This document shows positions 1 to 7,687 of a stretch of 25,733 nt of DNA, piece after piece (within the stretch, counting starts at the first letter, position 1; each line of letters starts with the position of its first letter). A program made the position numbers and the translations under genes. The notes below the pieces were generated by a model. It made no database searches, had not been told where the DNA came from, and worked only from the letters and a program-made list of their open reading frames with translations. The stretch comes from JAJPGZ01 sp041167105 (GTDB lineage: Bacteria; Verrucomicrobiota; Verrucomicrobiia; Chthoniobacterales; UBA10450), in assembly GCA_041167105.1 (NCBI GenBank), contig JBEEGX010000237.1, positions 1-25,733 of the forward strand, written 5' to 3'.

Positions 1-1120
1 CGCCACGGCGGAGATTGATCAGATATTTGATTGCCGCGATGAAATCTTTGTCGGTAAGAATGCGTTCCGTAAGATCGACATCTATCCCGAGCTTCTGATT
101 CAGTTTGTATCGGCCGACGCGTCCGAGATCGTATTTCTTCGGATCGAAAAATAATCTTTTCAACAACGCACGCGCATTCGCCACCGTCGGCGGATCACCA
201 GGCCGCAATCTGCGATAAATATCCTTCAGCGCTTCCTCTTGATCGTGCGCCGGATCCTTCTTCAACGCCTTAACCACGGTGTCGTCATTCGAGATGTCGA
301 TCACCTTCACCTCTTTAACGCCGAGCTTCATGATGTCGCGCACCGTCGCGAGCGTGAGCGGCTCATACGGGCGCGCGACCGTCACTTCGCCGTCGCGCAC
401 TTCCGCTGTTAGAACTTTCGTCGCAAGCTTCTCTTCATCGAGCTTCTCACTCAGTTTCAGATTCTCGATGTTGTAGAAAAGCTTGATGACTTCCTCATCG
501 CTGCCGTAACCAAGCGCGCGTAGGAACGTCGTCGCCAAAAATTTCCGCCGGCGTTTGCGGCGATCGAGATAAATATAAAGCAAGTCGGCGGTATCGAATT
601 GCACTTCCAGCCACGAGCCGCGGTCCGGAATAATGCGGAAGCTGTAAAGCACTTTGCCGTTCAAGTGGATGCTCGATTCGAACGCGATACCGGGCGAGCG
701 ATGCAATTGCGAAACGACCACGCGCTCCGCGCCATTGATAACGAACGTCCCCTGCGCCGTCATGAGCGGGATTTCGCCCATGTAAACTTTTTCTTCTTTC
801 GTCCCGCGCTCCTCGCGCAACTGGAACGTTACATGAAGTGGCGCGCTGTAGGTTTGGCTTTCGCGCTGCGCTTCCAGCGCGGTCAGCTTCGGCTCGCCAA
901 TTTCATAATGCGAAAAATCGAGCACCGCTTTCTCGTCGTAGCTCTCGATCGGGAAAACTTCCTTGAACACGGCTTGCAGGCCGTAGTTCTTGCGTTTGCT
1001 AAACTGAACGTCCTTCTGCAGAAAATCGACATACGAGTTTAATTGGACCTCGATAAGATTCGGCGGGTCGATGGCCTCTTTGATGCTGCCGAAGTGGATA
1101 CGTTCTGCGCGTTCTGACAT
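1..1120 (-). CDS. rpoB: RNA polymerase beta subunit, N-terminal part (runs off window)
   Basis: This is the first 373 codons of the beta subunit of RNA polymerase, which builds the DNA/RNA channel of the enzyme. The frame starts at ATG 1120 and stays open to base 1, so the gene continues outside the window. Recognisable stretches are the N-terminal IEVQLNSYVDFLQKDV, the protrusion segment GEIPLMTAQGTFVINGAERV and QLHRSPGI, all typical of bacterial beta; the lobe region follows (VKVIDISND, then YDLGRVGRYKLN). A strong Shine-Dalgarno, GGAGAAGG (complement of 1130-1137), fixes the start. It lies downstream of rplL as in most bacteria, with a 322-base spacer. One copy of the dispersed 11-mer (71-80) is inside the gene and encodes Val-Asp-Leu in the opposite orientation. 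Confidence 0.97.
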   Translation of the reverse strand, partial: MSERAERIHFGSIKEAIDPPNLIEVQLNSYVDFLQKDVQFSKRKNYGLQAVFKEVFPIESYDEKAVLDFSHYEIGEPKLTALEAQRESQTYSAPLHVTFQLREERGTKEEKVYMGEIPLMTAQGTFVINGAERVVVSQLHRSPGIAFESSIHLNGKVLYSFRIIPDRGSWLEVQFDTADLLYIYLDRRKRRRKFLATTFLRALGYGSDEEVIKLFYNIENLKLSEKLDEEKLATKVLTAEVRDGEVTVARPYEPLTLATVRDIMKLGVKEVKVIDISNDDTVVKALKKDPAHDQEEALKDIYRRLRPGDPPTVANARALLKRLFFDPKKYDLGRVGRYKLNQKLGIDVDLTERILTDKDFIAAIKYLINLRRG

Positions 1121-1442
1121 AAAATTATTCCTTCTCCAACGCTGGAACTCGCGCCGCTATTGAAGACACCGCGAGTGTCTGGGGTTCTTACAGTTTTCGC
1201 CCGGTGCGAAGACGACAAAAATGGCAGCGGATCAGTGACCTGTCAAATTGACCTCCACCGTTCCGTTGCCTGCCTAAAATTTGTCCGTCGTCCGCGCGGT
1301 TAAAAATAAATCTGCCTGTCTACTTCTAACTGACCAAACCTTCTGCCACGTACTCATCGCGTGCGCAACAAAAAACTTTTCCGCTCGAGCGATTGTCGAT
1401 CTTGTCGCGCAAGATCGACAATCAACTCGCCGGCAAAATTGT
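1121..1442 (-). other. rplL-rpoB spacer
   Basis: This 322-base spacer has no convincing gene. It holds the rpoB Shine-Dalgarno (1130-1137), the hairpin built from two inverted copies of the dispersed 11-mer (1391-1423, described separately), and a weak promoter-like pair on the minus strand: TTGACA at 1246-1241, 17 bases, then CATTTT at 1223-1218. The -35 box is perfect but the -10 box is poor, so a separate rpoB promoter is only possible. In many bacteria this spacer tunes the ratio of L7/L12 to RNA polymerase by attenuation or RNA processing; the hairpin is in the right place for that. Confidence 0.5.
1391..1423. repeat. Perfect 14-bp inverted repeat made of two motif copies
   Basis: The left arm GATTGTCGATCTTG (1391-1404) and the right arm CAAGATCGACAATC (1410-1423) are exact reverse complements around a 5-base loop TCGCG. 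Each arm contains one full copy of the dispersed 11-mer. The element lies 20 bases beyond the rplL stop. On the minus strand a run of T follows only about 12 bases after the stem, so it is not a classic intrinsic terminator, though it could pause polymerase or protect the rplL mRNA 3' end. Confidence 0.85.
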
Positions 1443-1829
1443 TTACTTAATTTCGACCTTCGCCCCCGCCGCCTCGACCTTTTTCTTGATCTCGTCGGCC
1501 TCCGCTTTGGTCACGCCTTCCTTGATTGTCTTGGGCGCGCCTTCCACCAGCGCCTTCGCTTCTGCGAGTCCAAGTCCCGGAACTGCGCCGCGAACTTCCT
1601 TGATCACGCCGATCTTGTTCGCTCCCATTTCCTTCAGGATCACGTCGAACGTCGTCTTCTCTTCGGCCGCAGGTGCTGCTGCTCCGCCGCCGGCTGCAGG
1701 CGCTGCCGCCATTGCCACTGGCGCCGCCGCACTCACGCCCCATTTGTCTTCGAGTTCCTTAACCAATCCAGCAACCTCTAACACGGTCAGTCCGCTCAGT
1801 TGCTCCACGATTTTCGCTGTATCTGCCAT
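1443..1829 (-). CDS. rplL: 50S ribosomal protein L7/L12
   Basis: This 128-residue stalk protein of the large ribosomal subunit recruits elongation factors and stimulates their GTPase. The N-terminal dimerisation domain (about 1-35, ending LVKELEDKWGVS), the Ala/Gly-rich hinge (about 36-55, AAPAAGGGAAAPAAEEK) and the globular C-terminal domain (about 58-128, with EMGANKIGVIKEVR and the factor-binding segment GLGLAEAKALVEGAPK) are all present and of usual length. The Shine-Dalgarno GAGGAAA precedes ATG 1829. It follows rplJ after a 114-base spacer rich in hairpins, and is followed by rpoB. L12 is needed in several copies per ribosome, so those leader structures may serve its separate expression; that is inference. 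Confidence 0.98.
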   Translation of the reverse strand: MADTAKIVEQLSGLTVLEVAGLVKELEDKWGVSAAAPVAMAAAPAAGGGAAAPAAEEKTTFDVILKEMGANKIGVIKEVRGAVPGLGLAEAKALVEGAPKTIKEGVTKAEADEIKKKVEAAGAKVEIK

Positions 1830-1851
1830 TTTCTTTTCCTCGGTTCGCCGC

Positions 1852-1939
1852 CTTCGAAAGCCTTCGAAGATTTAACCCCGAAAGCTTTCGGGGCGGACGT
1901 TTGTTTCGTTTTGTTGCTCGTTAGGCAATCGCCTAACGA
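1852..1939. repeat. Three consecutive hairpins in the rplJ-rplL spacer
   Basis: Three inverted repeats are packed into the spacer. CTTCGAA (1852-1858) pairs with TTCGAAG (1863-1869) around AGCC. An 18-base perfect palindrome, CCCCGAAAGCTTTCGGGG, lies at 1876-1893. TCGTTAGGC (1918-1926) pairs with GCCTAACGA (1931-1939) around AATC; that last pair is the second dispersed word of this window in inverted orientation. None is followed by a long T run on the minus strand. The first two lie just upstream of the rplL ribosome binding site and could affect its translation or mRNA processing. Confidence 0.8.
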
Positions 1940-1943
1940 AAAT

Positions 1944-2639
1944 TTATCCGGCCGCTTCTGGAGCTGGTCCTTCCTCCTTCGGCGCTTCCTCTTTTGGCGC
2001 TTCCTCCTTCGGCATCTCCTCTTTTGCTGCTTCCGCCGTCGGCGCAACTTCCGGAGCCGCCGCTTCAACTTTTGCCGCTTCTACTTTCTCCTCCGCCGGC
2101 GGTGTCGGCTCCGCGGCCACAGGCTGAGCCGGCATCTTCGCCGCCTTGGCGTTCAATAATCTGGCCAGGGCCGATGCCGGCTCGTTCAACAAACGAACGA
2201 GCTTGGTCGCCGGCGACATGAGCAAGCCTAACAACTGCGCGAGTAAAACATCACGCGGCGGCAAATCCGCCAATTGATTAATCTGCTGCGTCGACAACAC
2301 CGCTTTGTCGACGATGCCAACCTTCACCGCCGCCACTTTAAATTCGCCGGCGAAGGTCTTGAGAATCTTCGCCACCGGCGCCGCGTCTTTATCGCCAGTC
2401 ACCACCGCCGTCTGTCCGGTCAATTGCTCCGCCACATCCGGCAAGCCCGAGTCGCTGATCGCGCGCCGCAGAAAACTATTCTTCACCACGTGCACTTCCG
2501 CGCCGTTCGCGGCCAGACGCGTCCGCAGATCGGCGAAATGATTCACGTTCATCTTCTGGTAATCGGCCACGATGATGAACGGCGATTGCGAAAGCTTTTC
2601 CTTCAAATCGGAAACGATGCTGGCTTTTTCGGGTCTCAT
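1944..2639 (-). CDS. rplJ: 50S ribosomal protein L10 with acidic C-terminal extension
   Basis: L10 anchors the L7/L12 dimers to the large ribosomal subunit. Residues 1-165 match the bacterial family (MRPEKASIVSDLKEKL at the start, then FIIVADYQKMNVNHFADLR, VVKNSFLRRA, and the L12-binding helix region near LLNEPASALARLLNAK). Most bacterial L10 proteins end near 165-175; this one continues to 231 with a tail (about 170-231) rich in Ala, Glu, Lys and Pro, including four KEExP units. ATG 2639 has no Shine-Dalgarno: the bases directly upstream are two tandem copies of the dispersed 11-mer that fill the 30-base spacer from rplA. A conventional L10 leader RNA therefore has no room here. Confidence 0.96.
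   Translation of the reverse strand: MRPEKASIVSDLKEKLSQSPFIIVADYQKMNVNHFADLRTRLAANGAEVHVVKNSFLRRAISDSGLPDVAEQLTGQTAVVTGDKDAAPVAKILKTFAGEFKVAAVKVGIVDKAVLSTQQINQLADLPPRDVLLAQLLGLLMSPATKLVRLLNEPASALARLLNAKAAKMPAQPVAAEPTPPAEEKVEAAKVEAAAPEVAPTAEAAKEEMPKEEAPKEEAPKEEGPAPEAAG
1970..2047 (-). repeat. 15-bp tandem repeat coding the KEExP tail of L10
   Basis: About four to five degenerate 15-base units (plus strand like CTTCCTCYTTYGGCG) run in frame near the 3' end of rplJ and encode KEEMP, KEEAP, KEEAP and KEEGP. Units differ mostly at third positions, which suggests an older duplication rather than a recent slippage. Confidence 0.75.
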
Positions 2640-2669
2640 ATTGTCGATCTTACAATTGTCGATCTTGCA
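2640..2669 (-). repeat. Tandem pair of the 11-mer filling the rplA-rplJ spacer
   Basis: The whole spacer between the rplA stop (2670-2672) and the rplJ start (2639) is two direct copies of AAGATCGACAAT on the minus strand (cores 2642-2651 and 2657-2666), exactly 15 bases apart. The proximal copy touches the rplJ ATG, at the place where a ribosome binding site would be. Confidence 0.9.
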
Positions 2670-3371
2670 TCAAACAGTCACGTACGGCGAGGGATCCACC
2701 GGAATGCCGGGCGACATCGTAGCACTCAACGTCATCGCTTCCAAAAATCGCCCCTTCGCTGTGGCCGGCCGCGCTTTCACCACCGCGTCGATGACGGCAG
2801 TTCCGTTCTCCACCAGTTTTTGTTCATCAAACGAAAATTTTCCAACCGGCACCGCGACATTGCCGTTCTTATCCAACTTGAATTCCACGCGCCCGGCCTT
2901 CACTTCCGTCACAGCCTTCGCCGTGTCGTCTGTCACCGTTCCGGTTTTCGGATTCGGCATTAATCCGCGCGGTCCTAAAACTTTTCCGAGCTTGCGCACT
3001 TCCGCCATCGCCGTCGGCGTCGCCACTGCGACATCGAAATCCTGAAAACCTTCCTGCACTTTCTGGATCAAATCTTTGAACCCGACGTACTCCGCGCCGG
3101 CTTCCTGCGCTGCTTTCGCCGCCGCGCCTTCCGCGAATACGAGCACGCGGACGTTCTTTCCGCTGCCATGCGGCAACGGACACGTGCCGCGTACCATTTG
3201 ATCCGATTGTTTTGGATCGACACCGAGCCGGAACGAAACCGTCACCGTCTGATCAAACTTCGTCGGCGGAAATTTCTTCAACGTCGCGACCGCGTCGTTG
3301 AGATTGTAATTCTTCTTGCGATCCAACTGCTCGGCGGCAGCGCGATATCTTTTGCTTCGATTTGTAGCCAT
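2670..3371 (-). CDS. rplA: 50S ribosomal protein L1
   Basis: L1 (233 residues) forms the mobile L1 stalk at the ribosomal E site and in many bacteria represses its own mRNA. The family signature GKVLGPRGLMPNPKTGTVTD is present at about residues 129-148, and the ends match the family (ATNRSKRYRAAAEQLD; LSATMSPGIPVDPSPYV). ATG 3371 gives the usual length; an in-frame TTG at 3389 would add six unsupported residues. No good Shine-Dalgarno is visible. The gene is normally next to rplK, but here rplK is about 7.5 kb away and unrelated genes lie between, so rplA needs its own promoter; a candidate is at 3460-3487. Confidence 0.97.
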   Translation of the reverse strand: MATNRSKRYRAAAEQLDRKKNYNLNDAVATLKKFPPTKFDQTVTVSFRLGVDPKQSDQMVRGTCPLPHGSGKNVRVLVFAEGAAAKAAQEAGAEYVGFKDLIQKVQEGFQDFDVAVATPTAMAEVRKLGKVLGPRGLMPNPKTGTVTDDTAKAVTEVKAGRVEFKLDKNGNVAVPVGKFSFDEQKLVENGTAVIDAVVKARPATAKGRFLEAMTLSATMSPGIPVDPSPYVTV

Positions 3372-3433
3372 GTGTTTGATGCAGTTCAAACGCCCGCTGC
3401 GATTCCGCAGACAAGCTCCTGCTTAAATTTCCC

Positions 3434-3450
3434 GCCGCGAATTCCGCGGC
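3434..3450. repeat. Short hairpin in the rplA leader
   Basis: GCCGCG (3434-3439) pairs with CGCGGC (3445-3450) around AATTC. It lies between the candidate rplA promoter and the rplA start, so it would be part of the leader RNA. L1 often binds its own leader, but I cannot recognise an L1-binding loop here. Confidence 0.5.
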
Positions 3451-3459
3451 AAGGCGTGC

Positions 3460-3487
3460 AGATTACCGGCGCTTTTAAGATTGTCAA
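3460..3487 (-). promoter_or_regulatory. Candidate sigma-70 promoter for rplA
   Basis: On the minus strand a perfect -35 box TTGACA (3487-3482) is followed after 16 bases by TAATCT (3465-3460), a moderate -10 box. The start would lie some 80-90 bases upstream of rplA. The separation of rplA from rplK makes a promoter here necessary unless transcripts read through the inserted genes, whose orientation is mixed. Confidence 0.4.
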
Positions 3488-3518
3488 AAGCCATTTTGCT
3501 CTGATAAAACGACTCAGT

Positions 3519-4352
3519 ATGAACAACCCCGCACGTTATAGTTTATTTATCATCCTCGGGGTGCTGATAGCAGTGCCCATCGCCGGCGCGCGGCCGGTCG
3601 ATTTCAAAGAACTCTCGCTCCTGGTCCGCGCGCATGAGAGCGATGCATCGATCAAAGATGAAGTGTCGCGCCGCAAATTGATGCAACCGCTTACCAGCGA
3701 TCAGGAGAGCAAACTCAAATCGCAAGGCGCGAGCGATTCGCTCGTTTCGTCATTGCGCAGTTCGAGTCTCGTCGCTTCGAAAGAAGAAGCGGCGACCGTT
3801 GCAAGATCGACATCTCCACGTGAAGCCGGCGCGCCGATCGAATCGATGACGCATCGTCATGGCCCGCGCGTGCACGTCTTCAACGTCGCGTTCGGTCATC
3901 CTGTGAATCTGAGCGAATGGGGCGGCCTCGATTACGAGATCGCGTTCAACTCCTACCGTTTCGCCGGCGAAGATCACATCCAGGCCGGGTTCGTCGATCC
4001 CATCGGCACGCGCACGACCGTTAGCCGCGTCATTCCGTCAGCGGGTTTGAGCGAAAGCGAAGTCGTCTCGCAGGATTGGTTTCCGTCGAACTCTGTCCGC
4101 AGTTGGCGTTACACGCCGTACGATGTGCGCGGCGATGTCCGCGATGGACGATTCAGTTTCAACGACACACTCTCGGTGAGCTCGCAATCAGTCACGCGCC
4201 CCACGCGCATCGATTGGGACAATCCCATTTTCATCGAAGGCCAGCCTTACACGTTCTACCCAGTTTACGGAGCGGGCGGCGTTTCCCTCTATTACATCGG
4301 CCGCGCGAGCGATTCGAGCGCGACCGTCGCGGTCGTTAGTCACTGGCACTAA
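3519..4352 (+). CDS. Exported protein of unknown function
   Basis: I do not recognise the family of this 277-residue protein. It starts with a signal-peptide-like segment (MNNPARYSLFIILGVLIAVP then IAGARP), so it is probably secreted or periplasmic. Residues about 27-85 are charged and helical, with the pattern LTSDQESKLKSQGASDSLV that resembles short helical modules seen in verrucomicrobial exported proteins. After a low-complexity linker, residues about 100-277 look like beta-rich sequence (HVFNVAFGHPVNL, FIEGQPYTFYPVYGAGG) with no catalytic motif that I can name. The frame is open further upstream, but that part lies opposite rplA and lacks a signal peptide, so ATG 3519 is chosen. It divides the interrupted ribosomal cluster and is convergent with the amidohydrolase. 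Confidence 0.7.
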   Translation: MNNPARYSLFIILGVLIAVPIAGARPVDFKELSLLVRAHESDASIKDEVSRRKLMQPLTSDQESKLKSQGASDSLVSSLRSSSLVASKEEAATVARSTSPREAGAPIESMTHRHGPRVHVFNVAFGHPVNLSEWGGLDYEIAFNSYRFAGEDHIQAGFVDPIGTRTTVSRVIPSAGLSESEVVSQDWFPSNSVRSWRYTPYDVRGDVRDGRFSFNDTLSVSSQSVTRPTRIDWDNPIFIEGQPYTFYPVYGAGGVSLYYIGRASDSSATVAVVSHWH

Positions 4353-4390
4353 TCGCCAGGCAGGATTCGGTGGACGCCGCGCGTCGGTGC

Positions 4391-5752
4391 CTAGTCCGCA
4401 GGCATCGACGCCGGCTCTTCCGTTGTCGATCTTGCAGAAATCTGGAACGGCGGCGTGCCGTTGCGGATAATTTTTCCTTCCTTCATCACAAACGTGACCC
4501 GTTCCGTCGCGGTGATATCGTTAGTCGGATCGCCGGGAATCGCGACGATGTCGGCGAGCTTTCCTTTTTCGAGCGTGCCGACTTTCTGCGCGATCCCTAA
4601 CAACTCCGCATCAGCCGACGTTCCCGCTTTCAACGCATCGAGTGGCGTCATGCCGAGGTCGACCATGAGTTTGAATTCTTTTGCGTTCATCCCGTGCGGA
4701 AATACGGCCGAGTCTGTGCCTAGACCAATCTTCACGCCGAGTTTGACCGCGTTGCGAAACATTTCCGAGCGCGCCGCGCCCGCCGCTTTCGCCTTCGCCT
4801 GAAGCGCCGGCGGGTAGTTGTCGATCTTGCCCATGATCCACTCGGTCGCCATCAATGTCGGCACGAGAAACGTCCCTTTCGTTTTCATCATCTGCAGCGT
4901 CTCCGGTTTCAAAAACGAACCGTGCTCGATTGAATCAACGCCGGCTTCGATCGCATCCTTTGCCGCCTGATCGCCATGGCAATGCACCGCCACTTTCTTG
5001 CGCAGCCGATGACATTCATCGACTAACGCCTTCATTTCCTCGGGCGTGAATTGCGGCGTATCGACTTCATCGGCTAACGACAGCACGCCGCCCGATACCG
5101 CGGCCTTGATCACATCGGCGCCGTTCTTCACTTCGAAGCGAACGGCTTTGCGAATTTCCGCCGGCCCATCGGCAATTCCATCTGCCGCGTCCGGTTCGCG
5201 ATTGAACAACATGTCGCGAAATCCACCGGTCGGATCGAAATGTCCGCCGGTCGCGCCAATTCCTTTCGTCGCCACGAGCATGCGCGGCCCGACGACGTAG
5301 CCTTTATTAATCGCGTTGCGCAATGCGACGTCGACGCGCTCCGGACTTCCGACGAATCGACTGCCGAGATCGCGCACGGTCGTGAATCCAGCTTCGACCG
5401 TCGCGCGCGCATAGGTCGTCGCGCGCAGCGCATGCTCGGAAACATTCATGTCGAGCTCATCGAGTCGGCGCCGGTTGAAGTCGCCCCAGAATTGCAACGT
5501 CACGTGTGAGTGCGCGTCCATGAATCCGGGCGAAAGCGTAACGTCACCGAGATCGATCACCTGCGCATCAGCGGGCGCTTGGCCGCCGATCGCGGCGATC
5601 TTGTCGCCTTGCACAACGACGGTCGCATTCTGTTGCAACGATTTCCCATCGAACATGCGCGCGGCTTTGAGCACGATCGTTTGATCGGCCGCGTGACCGG
5701 GCAAGATCGACAATAACAAAACGGCGACAGCGAAAAGAGAAGGAGTGCGCAT
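4391..5752 (-). CDS. Exported metal-dependent amidohydrolase (imidazolonepropionase/prolidase-like)
   Basis: This 453-residue protein belongs to the amidohydrolase superfamily, a TIM barrel with a two-metal site, and is close to the Xaa-Pro dipeptidase (Sgx9260-like) branch. A signal peptide is visible (residues 1-21, LFAVAVLLLSILPGHAA). The metal ligands can be placed: His81 and His83 in DAHSHV, a likely carboxylated Lys216 in DVIKAAVSG, His257/His259 in VAVHCHG, His277 in SIEHGS and Asp347 in GLGTDS. It probably hydrolyses Xaa-Pro dipeptides or a related amide outside the cytoplasm; the substrate is inferred. Start ATG 5752 has only a weak Shine-Dalgarno. It is divergent from the S15 hydrolase, with 82 bases between. 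Copies of the 11-mer lie at 4424, 4819 and 5703, one of them inside the signal peptide. Confidence 0.88.
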   Translation of the reverse strand: MRTPSLFAVAVLLLSILPGHAADQTIVLKAARMFDGKSLQQNATVVVQGDKIAAIGGQAPADAQVIDLGDVTLSPGFMDAHSHVTLQFWGDFNRRRLDELDMNVSEHALRATTYARATVEAGFTTVRDLGSRFVGSPERVDVALRNAINKGYVVGPRMLVATKGIGATGGHFDPTGGFRDMLFNREPDAADGIADGPAEIRKAVRFEVKNGADVIKAAVSGGVLSLADEVDTPQFTPEEMKALVDECHRLRKKVAVHCHGDQAAKDAIEAGVDSIEHGSFLKPETLQMMKTKGTFLVPTLMATEWIMGKIDNYPPALQAKAKAAGAARSEMFRNAVKLGVKIGLGTDSAVFPHGMNAKEFKLMVDLGMTPLDALKAGTSADAELLGIAQKVGTLEKGKLADIVAIPGDPTNDITATERVTFVMKEGKIIRNGTPPFQISARSTTEEPASMPAD

Positions 5753-5834
5753 TCGTCCGGTTTAAAAAATATCGCGTGCAGCGGCAAGAAAGAACGCCTT
5801 GTCTGTCTCGCCGCGCTTCGGTTGAATCGCTTGC

Positions 5835-7679
5835 ATGAAACCTCGGCCGCTTGGTTGTCTCGTTCTCATTGTCACGATTGCGTTGTTGATCGCGCTCAAA
5901 ACATTCGCGCAAACGCCACCGCCGATTTCGCCGGAGCCGAAACCATCGCCGAGCGCGGCACCGACTGATTACGACATCCGCTGGGGCGTGAAGATCCCGA
6001 TGCGCGACAAGATCGAGCTGAACGCGACTTTGTATTTGCCGAAATCGCCTAACGACGCGCCGCCGAAGACACCGGTCGTCTTCACACTCACGCCGTATAT
6101 CTCCGACACGTATCATGCGCGCGCGGCCTATTTCGCGTCGCACGGTTATGTGTTCGCACTTGTCGATGTACGCGGGCGCGGAAATTCCGCCGGCGATTTC
6201 GAGCCGTTTGCGCAAGAGCCGCGCGATGGTCACGACGTCGTCGAGTGGCTGGCGCAACAATCATTCTGCGATGGAAAGGTCGCGATGTGGGGAGGCTCAT
6301 ACGCGGGTTTCGATCAATGGGCGACCGCGAAAGAACTTCCACGCGGCCTAACGACCATCGTGCCGGTCGCGTCGGCGCATCCGCCACTCGATTACCCGTC
6401 GTATCTCAACATCGGCCAGCTCTACGACATGCAATGGTTCACCTACACAAGCGGCAAAGCCGGCCAGGTAAATTTGTTCGGCGATTCAAAATTCTGGCGC
6501 GTGAAATTTCTCGACGCCTACAAGATACACATCGCGTTCAAGACGCTCGATTCGTTCGTCGGCAATCCGAACGTGAGTTTTCAACGCGTTCTCAAACATC
6601 CGACTTCCGACGCGTATTACGACGCGATGGTGCCGAGCCCCGAGCAATTCAAAAAGATCGACATGCCGATCTTGTCGCTCACCGGGCAATACGATGGCGA
6701 TGAACTTGGCGCGCTCACGTTTTATCGCGACCACATGGCGAACGCTTCGCCGACCGCGCGCGCGAAACATTTTCTCATCATCGGCCCGTGGGACCATCCG
6801 GGCACGCGCACGCCCACGGACGAAGTGGCCGGCGTGAAGTTCGGCCCAGGTGCGATTGTCGATCTTAACAATCTGCATCGTGAATGGTACGACTGGACGA
6901 TGAAATCCGGTCCGAAGCCGGAGTTCCTCAAAAACCAGGTCGCCTACTATGTGATCGCGCCGGGAAACAGTGGCGCGAATGGCGAATGGAAATACGCCGA
7001 CAGTCTCGATTCGTTAGTCGCTAATCCGAAAACATTTTACTTCGATTCCAAAGACGGCGACGCCAACGGCGTCTTCCGTTCCGGCGCGTTGATCGACAAA
7101 CAACCGCAGAGCGGCGTCGACAAATTTGTTTACGATCCGCTCGACACCAAGCGCGGTGAATTTGTCGAAGGCGTCGAACCAAAAGACAAAACCGCGGGGC
7201 TCGATCAGACATTTCCACTGAGCATCGGCGGTGACGGTCTCGTTTATCACACCGAGCCGTTGCCCAACGAAACGCCGCTCATCGGTTGCCCGGCGACGAC
7301 GTTGTGGGTCTCGATCGACACACCCGATGTCGATCTTGAGTGCGACCTCTACGAAATCCAGCCGGACGGAACGAGTATTTCGATCTGGAGCGATCAACGC
7401 CGGTTGCGCTATCGCGAATCGTTGCGCGAAGCGAAACTCGTTAAGCCGGGCGAGATCGTGAAATGCGATTTCAATCCGGGCCTGTTCGTCGCGCGGCGTT
7501 TGATGAAAGGGAGCCGATTGCGGCTCGTCGTCACGGCGGTGAACTCAATCTTCTGGCAAAAGAATTATTGCTCCGGCGGAATCGTCGCTGACGAAACGGC
7601 GAAGGACGCGCGCACGTGTCACGTGCAGATTTTGCACGATGCGCAGCACGCCAGCGCGATTCAGCTGCCCTTACGCTAA
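5835..7679 (+). CDS. Exported CocE/NonD-type S15 hydrolase (Xaa-Pro dipeptidyl-peptidase-like)
   Basis: This 614-residue alpha/beta hydrolase belongs to the S15/CocE group, which includes acyl-cleaving esterases, amidases and Xaa-Pro dipeptidyl-peptidases. An N-terminal signal segment (about 8-26) is followed by a Pro-rich linker. The catalytic triad can be seen: Ser155 in GGSYAGF, Asp287 in GQYDGD and His321 in GPWDHPG. Residues about 370-614 form the usual C-terminal jelly-roll domain (TTLWVSIDTPDVDLECDL; GSRLRLVVTAVN). Length and order match the family; the actual substrate cannot be told from sequence. The TAA stop is joined by only seven bases to the ATG of the DUF885 peptidase, so the two are probably co-translated. 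No Shine-Dalgarno is obvious at ATG 5835. Confidence 0.88.
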   Translation: MKPRPLGCLVLIVTIALLIALKTFAQTPPPISPEPKPSPSAAPTDYDIRWGVKIPMRDKIELNATLYLPKSPNDAPPKTPVVFTLTPYISDTYHARAAYFASHGYVFALVDVRGRGNSAGDFEPFAQEPRDGHDVVEWLAQQSFCDGKVAMWGGSYAGFDQWATAKELPRGLTTIVPVASAHPPLDYPSYLNIGQLYDMQWFTYTSGKAGQVNLFGDSKFWRVKFLDAYKIHIAFKTLDSFVGNPNVSFQRVLKHPTSDAYYDAMVPSPEQFKKIDMPILSLTGQYDGDELGALTFYRDHMANASPTARAKHFLIIGPWDHPGTRTPTDEVAGVKFGPGAIVDLNNLHREWYDWTMKSGPKPEFLKNQVAYYVIAPGNSGANGEWKYADSLDSLVANPKTFYFDSKDGDANGVFRSGALIDKQPQSGVDKFVYDPLDTKRGEFVEGVEPKDKTAGLDQTFPLSIGGDGLVYHTEPLPNETPLIGCPATTLWVSIDTPDVDLECDLYEIQPDGTSISIWSDQRRLRYRESLREAKLVKPGEIVKCDFNPGLFVARRLMKGSRLRLVVTAVNSIFWQKNYCSGGIVADETAKDARTCHVQILHDAQHASAIQLPLR

Positions 7680-7687
7680 GATCGACA
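7678..7687 (+). repeat. 11-mer copy bridging stop and start codons
   Basis: The junction of the two peptidase genes reads TAAGATCGACATGAAG: the motif core overlaps the last two bases of the TAA stop and ends on the A of the next ATG. There is no other spacer, and no Shine-Dalgarno. Confidence 0.9.

Noticed and set aside
1218..1246. Promoter in front of rpoB
   Set aside because: The -35 box is perfect, but the -10 box (CATTTT) matches the consensus in only three positions; recorded only within the spacer description.
2640..2669. Tandem motif pairs as a CRISPR array
   Set aside because: There are only two copies per site, the units are 10-12 bases and the 'spacers' 3-5 bases; no cas gene is present.
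2274..2963. Plus-strand frame spanning rplJ and rplA
   Set aside because: It crosses two certain ribosomal protein genes on the other strand and has no ribosome binding site or recognisable domain.
3168..3518. N-terminal extension of the exported protein at 3519
   Set aside because: The extra frame lies opposite rplA and its leader and precedes an obvious signal peptide.
7081..7320. Further partial matches such as TTGATCGACAA and CGATCGACAC
   Set aside because: They lack the leading AA of the core or the A/T that follows it and were not counted.
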